Below, piece after piece: positions 13,330-26,220 of a stretch of DNA of 64,000 bases (position 1 is its first letter; every line of letters begins with the position of its first letter). This DNA is from Trachelipus rathkii (Eukaryota; Arthropoda; Malacostraca; Isopoda; Trachelipodidae). Under the pieces are notes generated by a model. The model was not told where the DNA came from, made no database searches, and saw only the letters and a list, made by a program, of their open reading frames with translations. The DNA lies in the NCBI GenBank assembly GCA_015478945.1, contig JABUQX010118989.1, forward strand, positions 1-64,000. Direction: 5' to 3'. A program made the position numbers and the translations under genes.

Positions 13330-13960
13330 CTTTTTGTTTTTTATGATAAGTATGAAGCGTTTTCTTGTGTGGGTACGAAAGTGACTTCTTAAAATTCTTC
13401 TTTTGATAAACTTCTCAAGATAGTTACACTTAATGGTTTTTCACCTAGTGTGTTTTGGCTGACCCTTAAACAACTTTTAATCACTTAGACATTTATCAAG
13501 TTAGGAAATAATTGTAATGGTAATTTTCACGTCAGGTGGGTTCGAATGTTGGGTTTTTAAATGATACCATTCTACGATTGAAACTTTTTATCATAGTAGA
13601 ATCACATAAATAGGTTTCTTTACCTGTGTGGTGGTGTCGAAGAGTGGAAACCCTTAAAATACCACCTTTTATCATATAAAACTATTTATCCACAAATACA
13701 GGAAAACTTACGTGGGCCTTCTACCTGTGTGCGAGTTCGCTGTGCATTACTAATGTGTTTTTGACTAATAGCTTTTCTTACAGTAAGAACCGTTACAATG
13801 GGATCTCTCACCCTGTTGTGGGTTCGTGAATGGTGGTTTTTAAAATAACTCTCTTACGAGTATCTAAAGGATTATTTATATCTACAGTAAGGAACAGTTA
13901 ACATGTTTTTCCTAAATGTGGTTTTGAATGTGATACTTTAAACGCCAATTAATATTCTAA
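13330..13960 (+). repeat. Tandem repeat, unit about 85-100 bp
   Basis: About seven diverged units begin with a word like CTGTGTGGGTTCGAATGTGG, seen at about 13,361, 13,449, 13,536, 13,627, 13,728, 13,816 and 13,915. Each unit then carries TTTTAAAATA, a TTATCATA word and an ACAGTAAGAACCGTTACAATGG-like segment (given here as scattered shared words). Units differ by many substitutions and indels. No open frame runs through it. The mirror copy in the right arm is at 30,080-30,720. Confidence 0.65.
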
Positions 13961-14339
13961 CAAACTTTTTTCAAAAAAATCTTTATCCCAAATTTCAGTA
14001 TTAAATTAACTTTTAGGTAATTACTTAACGTTTTTCTCTATCTCATAAAAGATTTTTGCGTTCAATTGGTAGTCATTTTTTATCATGTTTGAATGTATCT
14101 GATAGTATGTCTTGAGAGTAAGCGGATAACTATACTTTGTTGATGTTATCCCGTGTATCAAAATTTCTGGTAACTAAAACGTAGTTTTCCTTTTGTTAGG
14201 CGTTTCTGCTTAAACTGCCATTTGAAATAAATACATACACAAAAGCAGTAAAGTTCTTTCCCTTATAGCTATCTAAAACTAGCAATGATTGGTTTTACAT
14301 AAAAAAAAAAGGATTTTAATTTGCCTATATATTTTAGCA

Positions 14340-15150
14340 CGCTAACAAATTAAATCTTAATTGCGACCCTGCAAAAAACTATGACTCTATGTGGAAATTT
14401 GTTATAGGGATTTTTTGACAACTCAGTTATGAAAAGGTAATACATCATTAAGAAAAGTGGTGTCAAAGTCAGAAATATTGTCATAATTTTGCTGAGCACA
14501 AGGCTATGGGCAGACAATCGAACGTCGATCGAGAATGGTTTTGTGAATAAAATGTGATTAGACAGCTTGTTATACATAAATTATTTAAAGCTTGATGTAG
14601 CATAGATCAATCATATCATGAAAAATCATTAATCCATTATTTTAATAAGTACGCAGTAACACCACGAAGAGCAACTGATTTACAAATAGTATTTTTCTTT
14701 TAGAGGTAAGTATCCTCCCTCTTGGTGTTTCATCATCGTAATTATATAATAAATGAATAAATATAATAATAATAAATAAATAATAAATAATAATAATAAT
14801 AATAAATATATAACTAATAATAATAATCAATAAGTAATAAATAGCATAATATGTAAAAAAAGCCTGAGTAAATAAATAAATTGCTTAATAAATTATACCT
14901 TAAAATATTACTTACATTCATAGCTCATTAAATATTAAATAATAATATAATAATAGTATAAAGGAGAATTAAATCTATAAAAGACCCAACATATATGTAA
15001 GGTCATGATATATATATATATGGAACTATTATACTCTTATACGATTATAATATATATCTGTATATATAGTATATATTTCTCTTTTATATATTTTATATAT
15101 TTTAGTATATGATATATTTATATCTATTTATTATATGGGATACCTATGGT
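14340..15150. repeat. AT-rich stretch with (AAT)n microsatellite
   Basis: The segment 14,745-14,850 is an interrupted (AAT/TAA)n microsatellite, and (TA)n runs occur at 15,010-15,120. The unique part (14,350-14,740) gives one of the best mirrored matches in the window: its reverse complement aligns with 29,200-29,600 through shared words such as ATGGATTAATGA and AAACACCA. No gene is recognised. Confidence 0.55.
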
Positions 15151-17560
15151 TCTTCGTGATGAAAAGGTAGGCTAATAAGCAGGTTAGTTTGGGGGTGATG
15201 AGAGAAAATGGGGATGGTGAAATAACATGCCGATTATGAACCTTTTGGTGTTTATGTGTAAGTAATCTTATAATTTTTTCGATATCGATATCCCTCTCCA
15301 GCCTGGTGTAGTGTGACGACTTGGTATTCGAGTGTAAGGTGAAGTTTGTGTTGGTAGAGAGGAGATGTTGAAGTATGCCGATGGCAGTTATAGTAAAGGG
15401 GGTGGGAATGGTTCAATTCCTCAACAATATGTGTGATTCTGAGGACGAAGTATTAAGTTTTATAGTTGGCGTGGCTTAAAGCTCGGAGAGCAACGAGTGT
15501 AAGGAATGGAAGTGAGAGATTTATGTGTAAAGTACAAACGGATAAAAAGGAAAGTATTGGAGAGTAAAAGAGGCTTGCGAATTAATCAGTGAAGGTTGAG
15601 ACAAGAATGAGACAGCAATCAGCAGATAAATGAGAAATTAAAATAGAAAGAAATTAAAAATACTAGAATTAAGTTGGTTGTGCTAAAGTTGCATACGTAT
15701 GACAGAAATATGGTTAGTAAAACAGTTGGGAAGACAAATGAATGTGGATTAATCAAGGTGACTTACGGAGCTTTACTGAGAGGGAAGCATAGAAAGGTTA
15801 AGAAGATAGGTAATGGGAGAACTGCACTCTAACCGAATAATGATTATGGGATGGATATTTCGGGTAATGATGACAGATAGCGAGAGTGTTGGAATCAGCA
15901 TAACACTTGGGCAGTAATCAGTAGGGTGATGTGAATTGTCTGTGGGTTTGGTGGTGCAAAAGAAAGATGGAAGTAAGAGAGATGAGGTCATTAGTTAAGG
16001 AGGAGGTAATGGGTAGCGGGAAAGTTGAATAATAAAAAATCTGGCTCAGGCATATGATGAATTAAAGGGTGAAAATGATCAGAATGGAGGCGAAATGAAT
16101 GAATTGATGGTATTTGCAGTTGTGGTAGCACCGTTTTGGAGGTATAGTATCCGAGATTGAAGGAGAGGAGTACTAAAAGAATACCTTAATTAAGGGCTAC
16201 GAGGACGTATTCTCGGTAACTATAAGCACTATATAAGGAATTAGTTTATTGAGTGTTGTAAGAGATATGAGTGGTATTTTGGTCGAAGGAGTAGGTCGAG
16301 TGACTGAAGGATTGATTGTTGAGAGCAAGTTAGCAGATACCATACATACGGGTAGGATGTGTGCGATATAATATTTTTGCATTGAAAAAAATGAATGAGA
16401 AAATGAGGAGAAGAAAGAATAAATTGTATTTAGTGTTTTTTGATTTGCAACAGGCGTTGACAGGATTAATATGGAAGCTTTGATGAAGGCGTTAGTGATA
16501 GTAATGGTGTTTGATGGGTAGGCTTTCTGATGGAATCAAAGTTATGTTGAAGAACTTGCTGAAGCTTTCGTGTAAGAATAAATGAATGTTCCGACATAGT
16601 GGATGGTTTATCTTAATAAGCTGGTGGTATTGGACGGGATATTTATTGTGTCTCTTAGGTTCTTTATTTTGTTTATGAATGGTGTTATGAAAGATATTGA
16701 GATGAGGGTTAAGAAGGGTAAAGTGATAGAATGAATGGAGAAAGGAATGCGGATGAATCTATTTCTTTTTTGGATGTGTGTAGTGTAACTAAAGAGAGTT
16801 TGAGAGGATTTGGTAGAGGCAGGTTTGCAGAGGTTGTACAAAAAGAGGGTTGAATGTACATGTAATAAGATAAGAAGTAGGTTTATTGAGTGTACAGTGA
16901 GAAATATGCGTGTGAAGCTAATATGTATTGGCTGTGAGGTATCATGGACAGTGTATCATAGAGTTTAAAATTTAGGATATATGTTTGATAAAGGGAACGA
17001 TGCTGCAGAATGTTAGTTAGGAAGTTGTGAATGGCGAATGGTGACTGGATGAGTTTATCTTGGTGGATGTAAAGGGATAAGTCTTGGAGTGTGCTAGGGT
17101 TTTGCATGATGGGTATGTTTGTTACTACGTCAGATGTTATGTAAGTGAAACATATTGTACTGAGAATTAGAGGTAATGGTAAAGATGTTAGACTCATGGC
17201 AATCTTAGGGGCGTATTGAGTGTGATAAGAATTGATAAAAATGAGAATGACGCATTTAGGATTTGTGTGGTGTGAAAGAAAAGTAGTAAATGAGAACAGA
17301 ACGAGAGTGATTGGAGATGGTTCGTTATAGTAGTGAGTGATCATAGTCGGTTATTATGCGATGTATAGTGGTGAGTGTAGGGCAGGAATCGACCCGGATG
17401 GGAGATTCGATAAAAGTGTGATTTGATTAGTAACAAAAGATGAATAGGCGTTTTGGAAGCAGGAGAAGAATGGATTGCATAACAGTGGGAGAGTGACAAG
17501 GAAGTTTTTTAGCTGAGGGGGTTTGTATGATAGGCTTTGCCAGTGGATGAATCCAAAATG
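15150..17560 (+). pseudogene. Non-LTR retrotransposon reverse transcriptase, degenerate
   Basis: Across shifting frames the plus strand encodes RT landmarks in the right order. Near 16,400-16,480 the frames read M-R-R-R-K-N-K-L-Y-L-V-F-F-D-L-Q-Q-A, then R-I-N-M-E-A-L-M-K-A-L, which is RT motif A of the 'FVDLEKAYDRVNREALW' type. Near 16,670-16,715 they read LFMNGVMKDIEMRVKKG, the segment after motif B. Near 16,770-16,840 they read S-V-T-K-E-S-L-R-G and an F-A-E-V-like element, which follow the catalytic Y-A-D-D box. Upstream at about 16,195-16,330 a Y-R-G-I-S-L-L-S-V-V-G-K-like stretch is split between frames. Frameshifts and stops are numerous. An endonuclease domain upstream could not be identified. 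The mirror copy is at 26,220-28,770, minus strand. Confidence 0.6.
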
Positions 17561-18460
17561 ACAAGTCGCACAGTGTAAGGGCTCTTGCTTGATCCTATAG
17601 AGTGCTACAGGTGATGGTTATTCTGATTGGCGACGATTCTCACTGGGTATATTCAAAGGAAGACGGGAATGAAGGAGGGAGTTGCTCTTATTTTCGACTT
17701 GCGACATGTCTTCTACATTACTTTCATAGTTCCGAGAGTGTACGTGCGCACGTCAATCTCCACCGTGATGCATATACGGAAGATTATATTATATATTTCA
17801 ATATTATATAAGATAGGCTCTTTCAATCAGGCTTATATTCTTCTCATAAGTATAGGAGTATATGTATATATATATATATTATATCATTAATATTCTTATA
17901 AATATATATAGATTTTGATAGTTTATATAAACATAATTTAAATTTTAAATTTTAAAATATTGCATAATTTGCATGTTTTATTTATTTAAAATATAATTGA
18001 ATTTATTTCACATCACTAGCGTCTTAAATCTAGAATTTCGCTTTAAATTAATAGGCAAAATTTTAAAAATAAGTAGAACTAAAGATCTTACTTGTTAATT
18101 TATTAATATGAGCTATTTTTTTAAAAAAATATCAACCTAAAAGCAAATACTTTCATAATTTTAAATAAAATGTTGTTGAAATGATAGCTTCTGATTTAAG
18201 GAAAAGTTGAGCTACAACGTGAACTGCGTTGAGTTTGCCATAGCTTGCGCAACTTATGAAATTGACTTTAAAAAGTTTATATACTTTATAATACTCACTT
18301 TTATAGGGCAGCATATGTAATAAGCTTGTTAGATTGATAGTATATAAATTTTTTAGTTCTATTTTTATATTTTTAATTGAGAATGTAGTCGGTAGTATTT
18401 TTAATTATTTAATTATTGCGTGTAGTCAATTGGGAACAATTACTTATATATTGGTTTAAG
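17561..18460. other. Intergenic, AT-rich
   Basis: A short G/C-containing stretch to about 17,800 may be the end of the LINE. It is followed by AT-rich unique sequence with no recognisable feature. Confidence 0.4.
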
Positions 18461-18476
18461 TATTATTATTTTTATC

Positions 18477-18509
<33 letters not shown>

Positions 18510-18704
18510 ATTTCTATTATTATTTTTATTATTATTACTATTATTATTATTATTTTTATTTTGTTTATCAGATGTAATTTTATTCATTGTATTAGTTTTA
18601 TATTAAATATTATTTATCAATTTTACAATTATTATTATTATATGTTATTATCATTATTTAATTATTAATCTATTATTATTATTATTTTTGATTATTATCT
18701 ATTA

Positions 18705-18742
<38 letters not shown>

Positions 18743-19162
18743 TTATTATTCTATTATTTATTTTATTATTATTATTATTATTATTATTCTATTATTAATT
18801 CTTATTATTATTATTATATTATTATACTATTCCTCATTATTCTTATTTTATTATTTATTATTATTATTATTAATTATTATTATTATATTTTATTATTACT
18901 TATCTAATTATTATTATTTTATTATTTAATTATTATTATTATTATTATTATTATTATTTTATATATTATTATTATTAGTTATTATATTAATATATTAATA
19001 GCTGAGTTAATATAATGATTAATATTTATTGTTATATATATTATTAATTAACTAAAAGTAGTGATAAAATTATTATTCTGTATACATTTCAATTTTTATT
19101 TTATCTTATTTATTATATATTATTATTCATTTTTATTATTATTATTATTATATAATATTATT

Positions 19163-19195
<33 letters not shown>

Positions 19196-19280
19196 TATTA
19201 TTATTATTATTATTTATTTATAATTTAATTATTATTATTATATTATTATTTTTTTTATTATTATTATTGTTTTATTTTTA
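18460..19280 (+). repeat. Long interrupted (ATT)n microsatellite
   Basis: About 800 bases are dominated by TTATTA words with occasional substitutions and short unique interruptions (notably 19,000-19,100). Long ATT arrays are common in decapod genomes. In the right arm the corresponding (AAT)n-rich block is at 24,300-24,990, though more eroded. Confidence 0.85.
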
Positions 19281-19900
19281 AAATCATTTTAATTGTAGCA
19301 TTTTTCCAATACCAATGATTTAAATCAGAAAATTAGAAGTGTTATATATCGGTTATTATTTAGAACTATATTTTCGGGCCATTAATATATGAAATAAAGC
19401 ATGCATTCTATGTAAAAGCTCATAGAACACACCCAGTGTCTGCTTATTCCACGCAGACCCCCAATTTTCCATAGCACTATCTATTGAAACTTAACCTAAT
19501 TCACTCTCTTACTCAGAATTTTTTCATGTAATAAACTACTCGACTGGCGTAAACTGACTCTCTCGCCGGACCTATCGACTCTTGATAAAACTTATGTAAC
19601 ATCTACCTATTATGTATAATTTAAAATTTGTAAATCCGCTCAGATTTGACTACGCCATTTATAACAATATCCATAGATATTTATATTTTTGCTACGACTT
19701 CGCTAATTCACTGTGTGTGCTCATGCGTATTGACGCACAACTTACACAGTTAGTTGCTCCTCTACCGCCCTCCCCTTTTCTCACGCACAACACATTTAAA
19801 ACGGATTACACAGCGCCAGCACACACACACCCTAACAAACCCACGCGCACACCCCACATCCCACCACACTACACACCCACCACCGCCAACCACTGACCCA
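19281..19900. other. Unique AT-rich stretch
   Basis: I see no gene. A 94-codon frame at 19,612-19,896 ends in a run of CA-rich codons (threonine, proline, histidine), has no known domain and is judged non-coding. Confidence 0.35.
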
Positions 19901-20820
19901 ATAAGTATATACCTATACTACTAAGTATACTCCATATATATATCCTCTATATTATTATACCTAGTACTATAATATAATACTCCCCACTACCTCTATCATC
20001 CTTCTTACCCCCTATAACCTTACTATACCTACTTTTACCTACATCCGTGCCCCATGCACACCCGTCACAATAGTAATACTACCTACCCTATACTACAATT
20101 AATGTATATATACTCGAATAATGACTCTATATACTATATATTCCTAGCCACTACATATATATGCTATAATAACTATTACCATACTATAATATTACACCCA
20201 GTCTATATACATATATACAGTGACTCACCATACGACCCGGCTACACTCAGTACCATCCGTACCCGCATATTCCTATCCTCTCTCATACAACTCTATTATT
20301 AATTACTCTCGCACACACGGTTGTCAGTCGCGGATACACCGATCCCATACGATCATCTCCTTTCATTATCCGCATCGCAACACCCCGCTCCGCATTAATT
20401 TTTTGCGCTACCCGCGACTGGTATTCCCTCTATGAACTTATGAAAGACGTGATGTGATACTACTTATATAATATCATACTCCTACTCCTCCTACGCAACT
20501 CACGTCATATACTCCCCTCACTCTCCAGATAGCCTCTACTCTTTCTCTTATATCACCTCACTATTAACATTACCTCCCCTCACTATACCTACTCTTACTC
20601 ACTATATACTCTATCCTACCCTACTCCATATACCTACTATGCCGCCTTCCACTCACTAGTATACTATCTCTCCTCTATATATATATATCTATCCCTACCT
20701 CAGCCCATATTCCTACATACCCTCTCCATCTATATACTAACATAATTATACACATACTACTCACACTCACTCAATATAATTATAACCTCTCCCTACTACT
20801 ACTCACCTACTCATACCCGT
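19900..20820. repeat. CTA-rich, G-poor low-complexity block
   Basis: The plus strand is built from TAC, CTA, ACC, CTC and TATA words with almost no G and no fixed period. Similar blocks occur at 21,690-22,100, 22,850-23,165, 23,290-23,680, 25,790-26,030, 31,240-32,100, 32,410-32,690 and 34,000-34,170. All lie on the same strand regardless of palindrome arm. Confidence 0.6.
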
Positions 20821-21099
20821 TAAACCGCAAGGCGCGAATCATTAAAGTGATTCGCACTCATCGCTGAAAATAAGACTAATAAGATTTCAAATCTGTAAAA
20901 GATCGACAACCGCAATGTACATGCAACTTCTTTCAAATCTAGATAAAACTAATTTTCTCTGAACCCATCGGTTTTTACAGAGGTTTAAAATTACATTTAC
21001 GGCATGCCTACTGTCATGAACTCCGCCTGCTAAAGGCAAGAAATATCACAACCGCCCTACTAACATAAGCGAAAGCATCACAAATAGACCACCCGCACA

Positions 21100-21480
21100 G
21101 CTTACCCTATGTTACGCGATCATTGCTCGAATCAAGAACGTTTCTTTCTTGGCTTCTACGCAGCGATGACAGAGTCCTGCTCTCACAGGTGTCAAAGCAC
21201 ACCTCCTACCCTATTGATGAACGAAGTCAAAGCCCAAAAGCTTGGCATCAGATACAGATTCCACTGGATCTCTGTGGAATCGACACTCCTCGTAACAATT
21301 TTCCCACTTATTTGCGAACGTACGTCAGGGCACTTCCATTAGCATCACCTTCGCAAGCTGTACCTAGTGAGCGTCCTTTCAGTTGGTGGCAGGATCTCAT
21401 TGACGGACGAAAAAGATAGCAATAACGCTACACCACTGAAAAAGCAGTTAAGGGGACACGCTCTTTGTCATATTGTAACC
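21100..21480 (+). pseudogene. hAT transposase C-terminal (dimerisation) fragment
   Basis: A plus-strand frame from 21,123 to 21,419 contains SQAVPSERPFS, which matches the conserved 'S-x-x-V-P-S-E-R-x-F-S' core of the hAT family dimerisation domain. A one-base shift then gives V-G-G-R-I-S-L-T-D-E-R-K, the expected continuation. hAT transposases are nuclear cut-and-paste enzymes whose C-terminal domain mediates assembly. Only this tail is visible, the frame is broken and the upstream RNase-H-like core is not recognised. The mirror copy at 22,200-22,430 (minus) retains the same words at lower quality. Confidence 0.55.
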
Positions 21481-21689
21481 CCGTCCATTTGACGATTTTA
21501 TTATTTTCAGAGATTCTCATGTAATAAAAAATATCTTCCAAATTTGGTCGACGCCTTCGGAAGAAGGCTATCTGCGCCTTTTGAGAGTGGGTGAAAATAA
21601 GTTGGGTCCAAGCGTCCTGCCACTCTGCGTACCACGTGTCATCCACATTATACAATATATCTATAGTTGCCACGTATTATAATCACCTA

Positions 21690-22100
21690 CTACTAATCAC
21701 TAATCCATATACTATATATACTACTACCATATACCTATACTAATTACTACTATCACCCTATATATCTACTATACCCTCTCCATATACAGTCACCTATATA
21801 TATACTATACATACTAACTACCTATTCCTATATACCCCTACCCAATTGTTTTTCTCTCTTTATCCTATACCTACTACAATATATATATATCCATTATACT
21901 ATCACTTACCCTAACCCTACTATACCCTCAATTGTATATATTAGTGATTATCCTACTATAATACTAACTATCTAATCTATCATACCTATCTACTACCACC
22001 TACTCCTACTACCTCACTATATACCTACCTACCTATACACACTACTACTATACTCTACTCACCCTATATAATATTTATACTATCACTACCCCCGTGTTTC
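21690..22100. repeat. Apex of the palindrome: CTA-rich low-complexity sequence
   Basis: This is a G-poor run of TAC, CTA, CAC and TATA words with no fixed period, lying between the last mirrored unique sequences on the left (about 21,430) and the first on the right (about 22,200). It contains no reading frame or recognisable gene. It may be a true spacer, or a (TA)n tract read with many C insertions at the turnaround of a fold-back read. Confidence 0.6.
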
Positions 22101-22199
22101 ACCCCCAGTCCGCGGACGCTTGGACAAAACCTCCCTTCTTGCACCACCCCCACAACTCTTTTCAGCCTCACAATTCTGAAAAAGTTATCCTATCTCAAT

Positions 22200-22430
22200 C
22201 GCTTGTCAATCACTAAATCTAATTACGGTCTAATCAAAAGTTCTTAAGCTCTTTCAGGGGAGCGGTTCTGCCCTCTATCTTTTCGTCGTAAATGAGATCT
22301 GCCACCATGACAGACGTCACTAGGTACTTGTATCGCACACGGCGTATGCTAAGAATTCTCGACCGAGCTTCTGGCAATGTGAAACTTCTCTACTATACCC
22401 TCAATTAAAGACAGTTGGCTCTTCTATCTG
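22200..22430 (-). pseudogene. hAT transposase tail, mirrored copy
   Basis: Read on the minus strand, the words GTACCTAGTGA, GGTGGCAGATCTCATT and ACGACGAAAAGATAG line up with 21,360-21,420 of the left arm. The translated dimerisation motif is disrupted by indels. This pair flanks the palindrome apex most closely. Confidence 0.5.
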
Positions 22431-22689
22431 ATTCAAGCTTTCTCTGGCTTTTGATTTTCTTCGATCAATGACTACGACGTGTCTTTTGCACTTTTGACAC
22501 GACTCTTCATGCATGCTAGAACGAAACCAGAAGCTTCTTCAGGATTCAGAGCATGATAGTAACGTAAGGTAATTGGGTGTCTGTTTGTTTGATCTTATTG
22601 AGCTTCTTCCTTCATTAGGTGCGTAGATCATTTCGTGCTCCATTATAGCAGCATCTTCTCACATACGGCAACTCAGACTTAATTTAAAC

Positions 22690-22800
22690 TCTGTAAAACA
22701 CGACGCTACGATCTAATGTTTTGCTATCTAGGATCTTAAAACGATATTGCTATTGTAATGCCATCGATTTTACAGAGTTTGAATTACTTATCATCTCAGC
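22690..22800 (-). repeat. Mirrored unique block near the apex
   Basis: Both borders carry TTTACAGAGTTT/AAACTCTGTAAAA words. The reverse complement aligns with 20,890-21,000, including the same pair of CTGTAAAA words about 90-110 bases apart. The element itself looks like a small inverted repeat, since the two words face each other. Confidence 0.55.
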
Positions 22801-22849
22801 ATTGAGTGCTTCTGTCATCTTCGAAAGTCTTGCTTTAATACATACTACT

Positions 22850-23680
22850 CCATATACATTAATATACTCTACTACTACCCTATCACTCATCACACATATC
22901 ATCACACTATCTACTTAATATATATCTACCCTATACTCACTACTCACTATAACTATATATACTATTACCCACTACTCTCTACTATAATTATACTCAATAC
23001 TCACTTAATATCTCTTTTATTTCTTATATATAACCTATAATATACTCCCATACTATATATATACTAATATCCTACTACTCACCTATACCTACCCTAATAT
23101 CACCCTATATCATATATATATATATATAAATCTATAATATCTAATATACTATCACTACCTATCACAGGTGTGCACAACGTTTCTCATCACTCTCTGTGAA
23201 TACATCGATATCCGCAAAAACTTAATGCGGATGGGTTGCGGTATGCGGATCACATCGTCAAAAAATGATGCGGATGATCGGATGCCCCAGGTTATCGCTC
23301 ACACCTCTCAATATACCAATATACCCTAATACTACTATTATATACCTATATATTTACTATATATAATATCTATTACTACTATACCTCTCCACCCATATAC
23401 CCCTACTCTCACTAATACTCACTATATATACTTATCTATACTACTATAACCTACTCACTCTAACTCTATACTATTATCATATATATACTATATACCCTAA
23501 ATTATATACTTAACCCTACTATCACGCTACTAGTCTACTACTGCTTCATCTAGTACTACTACACTCACTACTACTGGAACTACAACAAGTATATAGCTAC
23601 CTCACCTCTCACTACCCTATATATATAACCATCCCATCTCTACCTCTACTAATACTACATTAGTATACTCATACTATTGC
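22850..23680. repeat. CTA-rich low-complexity blocks with a short unique insert
   Basis: Two G-poor CTA blocks flank a unique segment at 23,165-23,300 that contains a short GGATGCGGAT-like repeat (ATGCGGATG words). No gene is visible. Confidence 0.5.
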
Positions 23681-24300
23681 TGTGTGTGCACGTGTGTGCG
23701 TGGGTGTGTGTATGGTCGATGTGGGTGCTGGTAGTGTCACAAGCTCGGTGATTTGTTCGCTACTCGCTCGCGGTGTGTTGTGATGCTGTGCGCTTGTCCT
23801 TTAATTCTCTTACTAGAAATCTATGGGCAGTACACTACTCATTCTTCTAATAGTGCACACTCCATGCATACACGATTCACGCTAACTCTACGCAAATAAT
23901 TAAAATATTCAATCTTGTAAATTACCTCTTTTCAGAATACAGGTATTACATCTCTACAATTATTCAACTCATTCTACGACTCGGTCAATATATTCTTCTC
24001 ACATTACATAAGTCATATTTTATCAAATTCTCACTACTACATAAACATCTACTTCACAGCAGATGGTCTACCATTTCAACTCACATAATTTCACTCGCAC
24101 CATTGGTCTACTAATCAGAAACCTGTGTTGTGTTCCTCTCATGAGTTTGACATAATGCATGCTCCTCTTATTTCATAATTGGCTCATGGCGACAAAATAT
24201 ATCTCTTCTCAATATAACGCATACATCAAGCACTCACTCTTAATTTGCTTGACATTGCTATACTAGCATCCGATTCGCACAAATGCAATTAACAATCTCT
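23681..24300. other. Unique sequence, no gene seen
   Basis: A short GT-rich run (GTGTGTGCACGTGTGTGCGT) is present near 23,681-23,715. The rest is unremarkable AT-rich sequence corresponding to about 19,300-19,900 of the left arm. Confidence 0.35.
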
Positions 24301-24990
24301 AAAGTATTAATAAATATAACTCATCAAAATAATAATCAATCATCATAAATTAATAAATAAATAAACATAATAATATAATAATTAATCATAATAACACATA
24401 ACTCACACTCACTATAACTAATAATACCTCATCTCAATCAATTCAATCACATCATCATCACATCACATCAATATAAATAATAATATCAATATACATTCAT
24501 AATAATACTAATTAAAAATTCGAACAGGTCGCATCATGAATAATAACTCTCTCACATCACATAGTAATTCAATTAATAATATATTGTGATAACAATATAT
24601 CTCATCATTATTATTATCATTGCTATTATTTTCTATATTATTTCATAAATAATCACCACTAAATACTAATAATATACATAAAACACATACTCAATAAATA
24701 ATCCAATCCTCACTACTTTAATAATACATCTAATACTACATCACATAAATTAATTAATAATATATAATAATATAATAATACTCATAATAATATCTCTAGT
24801 AATAGTAATAATAACTCTAATCCCGTCAATGATCCGGATTCTTAAGAAAGCAGTTATGGGTTATATATAATCAATAATAATCAACTCAATAATAATAATA
24901 ATCACCATATAATACATAATCAATAATTAATAATAATAATAATAAATTGAAATATGTATTCAAAAGAAATGTAATAAATATTCAATAAGA
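24300..24990 (-). repeat. Interrupted (AAT)n region, mirrored partner of the (ATT)n array
   Basis: The sequence is rich in AATAAT words interspersed with CATCAC and CTCAC insertions. Its position and orientation match the (ATT)n array of the left arm, which suggests the same array read at lower accuracy. Confidence 0.55.
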
Positions 24991-26220
24991 GTTACACATC
25001 ATCCCCACACTATCGTCAAAATCTCCCTTATAAACATTAATATTAACTCAATAACATAGGATAACACACTATACATTCCAATTATATAACAAACACTACC
25101 AAACGTATTTTCTAGATAGCAAGATTACATATCAGCAATGATGTTCATGTCAATAATAATTCAAATGTAATTTAACTATCAAATAATATAATAATAATAT
25201 AATAATAATAATACATAACTACTCAATACCCGGATATAATACACTCCAGTTATCAAATACATCCTACTCAATCAATCCTAAAAACCACTAAAAGCTCTCT
25301 ACTTCTCTACAACTTCAAATACACACCTATAACTCACAAATACTATAACTACACTATCCAACTTCATTCTTATATAACGCATATTATACAAATGTGCTAC
25401 TCACGCTCGCCATCTATTCTAACGTCATAAACTTTATTCAATTATAAGTTGTCGCAACTCCATGCGCGCAAATCACCCCACAGCACGCTGAAGCACTTTT
25501 CCTTATCATCACTTCATTCATCCTTCTCATACATTTCTATTTGAAAAATATACATTTATTTATGTGTCTACTTTTCTCAGCAATCATACCACACTTTTCT
25601 TTTAAAAATTAATTTAAAATATCTTTGGTCTTGGGCTCTTATTCTTCCTTCTATTATTTTAAATTGCCCTCTCTTAATTAAACCACGCCGTGAAGATTCC
25701 TCAGCACTTTCACACACGCAGAGTACTTAACTCACAATAACATTTAATTATAATATTTCCTATCAGAGTCATTCGCAAAAGCTTCTATACTCACTACTCC
25801 ATTCATAATAACTCTCCTATACTACTACTCATACCTACCCTACTATCCTATATTATACCTATACTAATACTATTACTCCCTACTCTACCCACCTTCACGC
25901 TATATTATAATATATAACTACATCTCTCAGATGATATTACCACTATATAGTTACTCACTACTCACTATACCGTCTAATCACATACCCTCTATACCTCACC
26001 TACTTATATTCTATCCAATCTTCTATGTACTCCCCACGGGTTCGGAAGGTTGGAGGTCCTGCGCTAGGCCGTACCCTCTCACGTGATATAAGTCGCTACG
26101 CACGCGAACCATAAGTCGCAGTCGAAAAAATAGAAAATGCTACCTTCCGTAATCTTCCCGTCTTCTTTATCGCCCAGTGAGAATTTAGTCGCAATCAGTA
26201 AAATATTCACCCTGAAGGTT
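24991..26220. other. AT-rich intergenic stretch with a CTA block
   Basis: I see no gene. The stretch 25,790-26,030 is CTA-rich low complexity, and 26,035-26,200 is GC-richer unique sequence. Confidence 0.4.

Larger units (their letters stand above)
1..21480 (+). repeat. Left arm of giant inverted repeat (~44 kb palindrome)
   Basis: The reverse complement of this stretch reappears, in order, in the right arm (about 22,200 to 44,200). Clear pairs include 1,150-1,500 with about 36,700-37,000 and 43,000, 3,210-3,500 with 40,700-41,000, 5,690-6,010 with 38,250-38,640, 13,330-13,960 with 30,080-30,720, 14,350-14,830 with 29,160-29,600, 17,400-17,580 with 26,250-26,400 and 20,890-21,010 with 22,690-22,790. 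The summed coordinates of paired sites stay between about 43,500 and 44,550, so the arms are colinear. Matches are imperfect, with frequent substitutions and 1-5 base indels, as expected for unpolished long-read sequence or for an old duplication. The arm probably continues left of the window. Confidence 0.85.
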
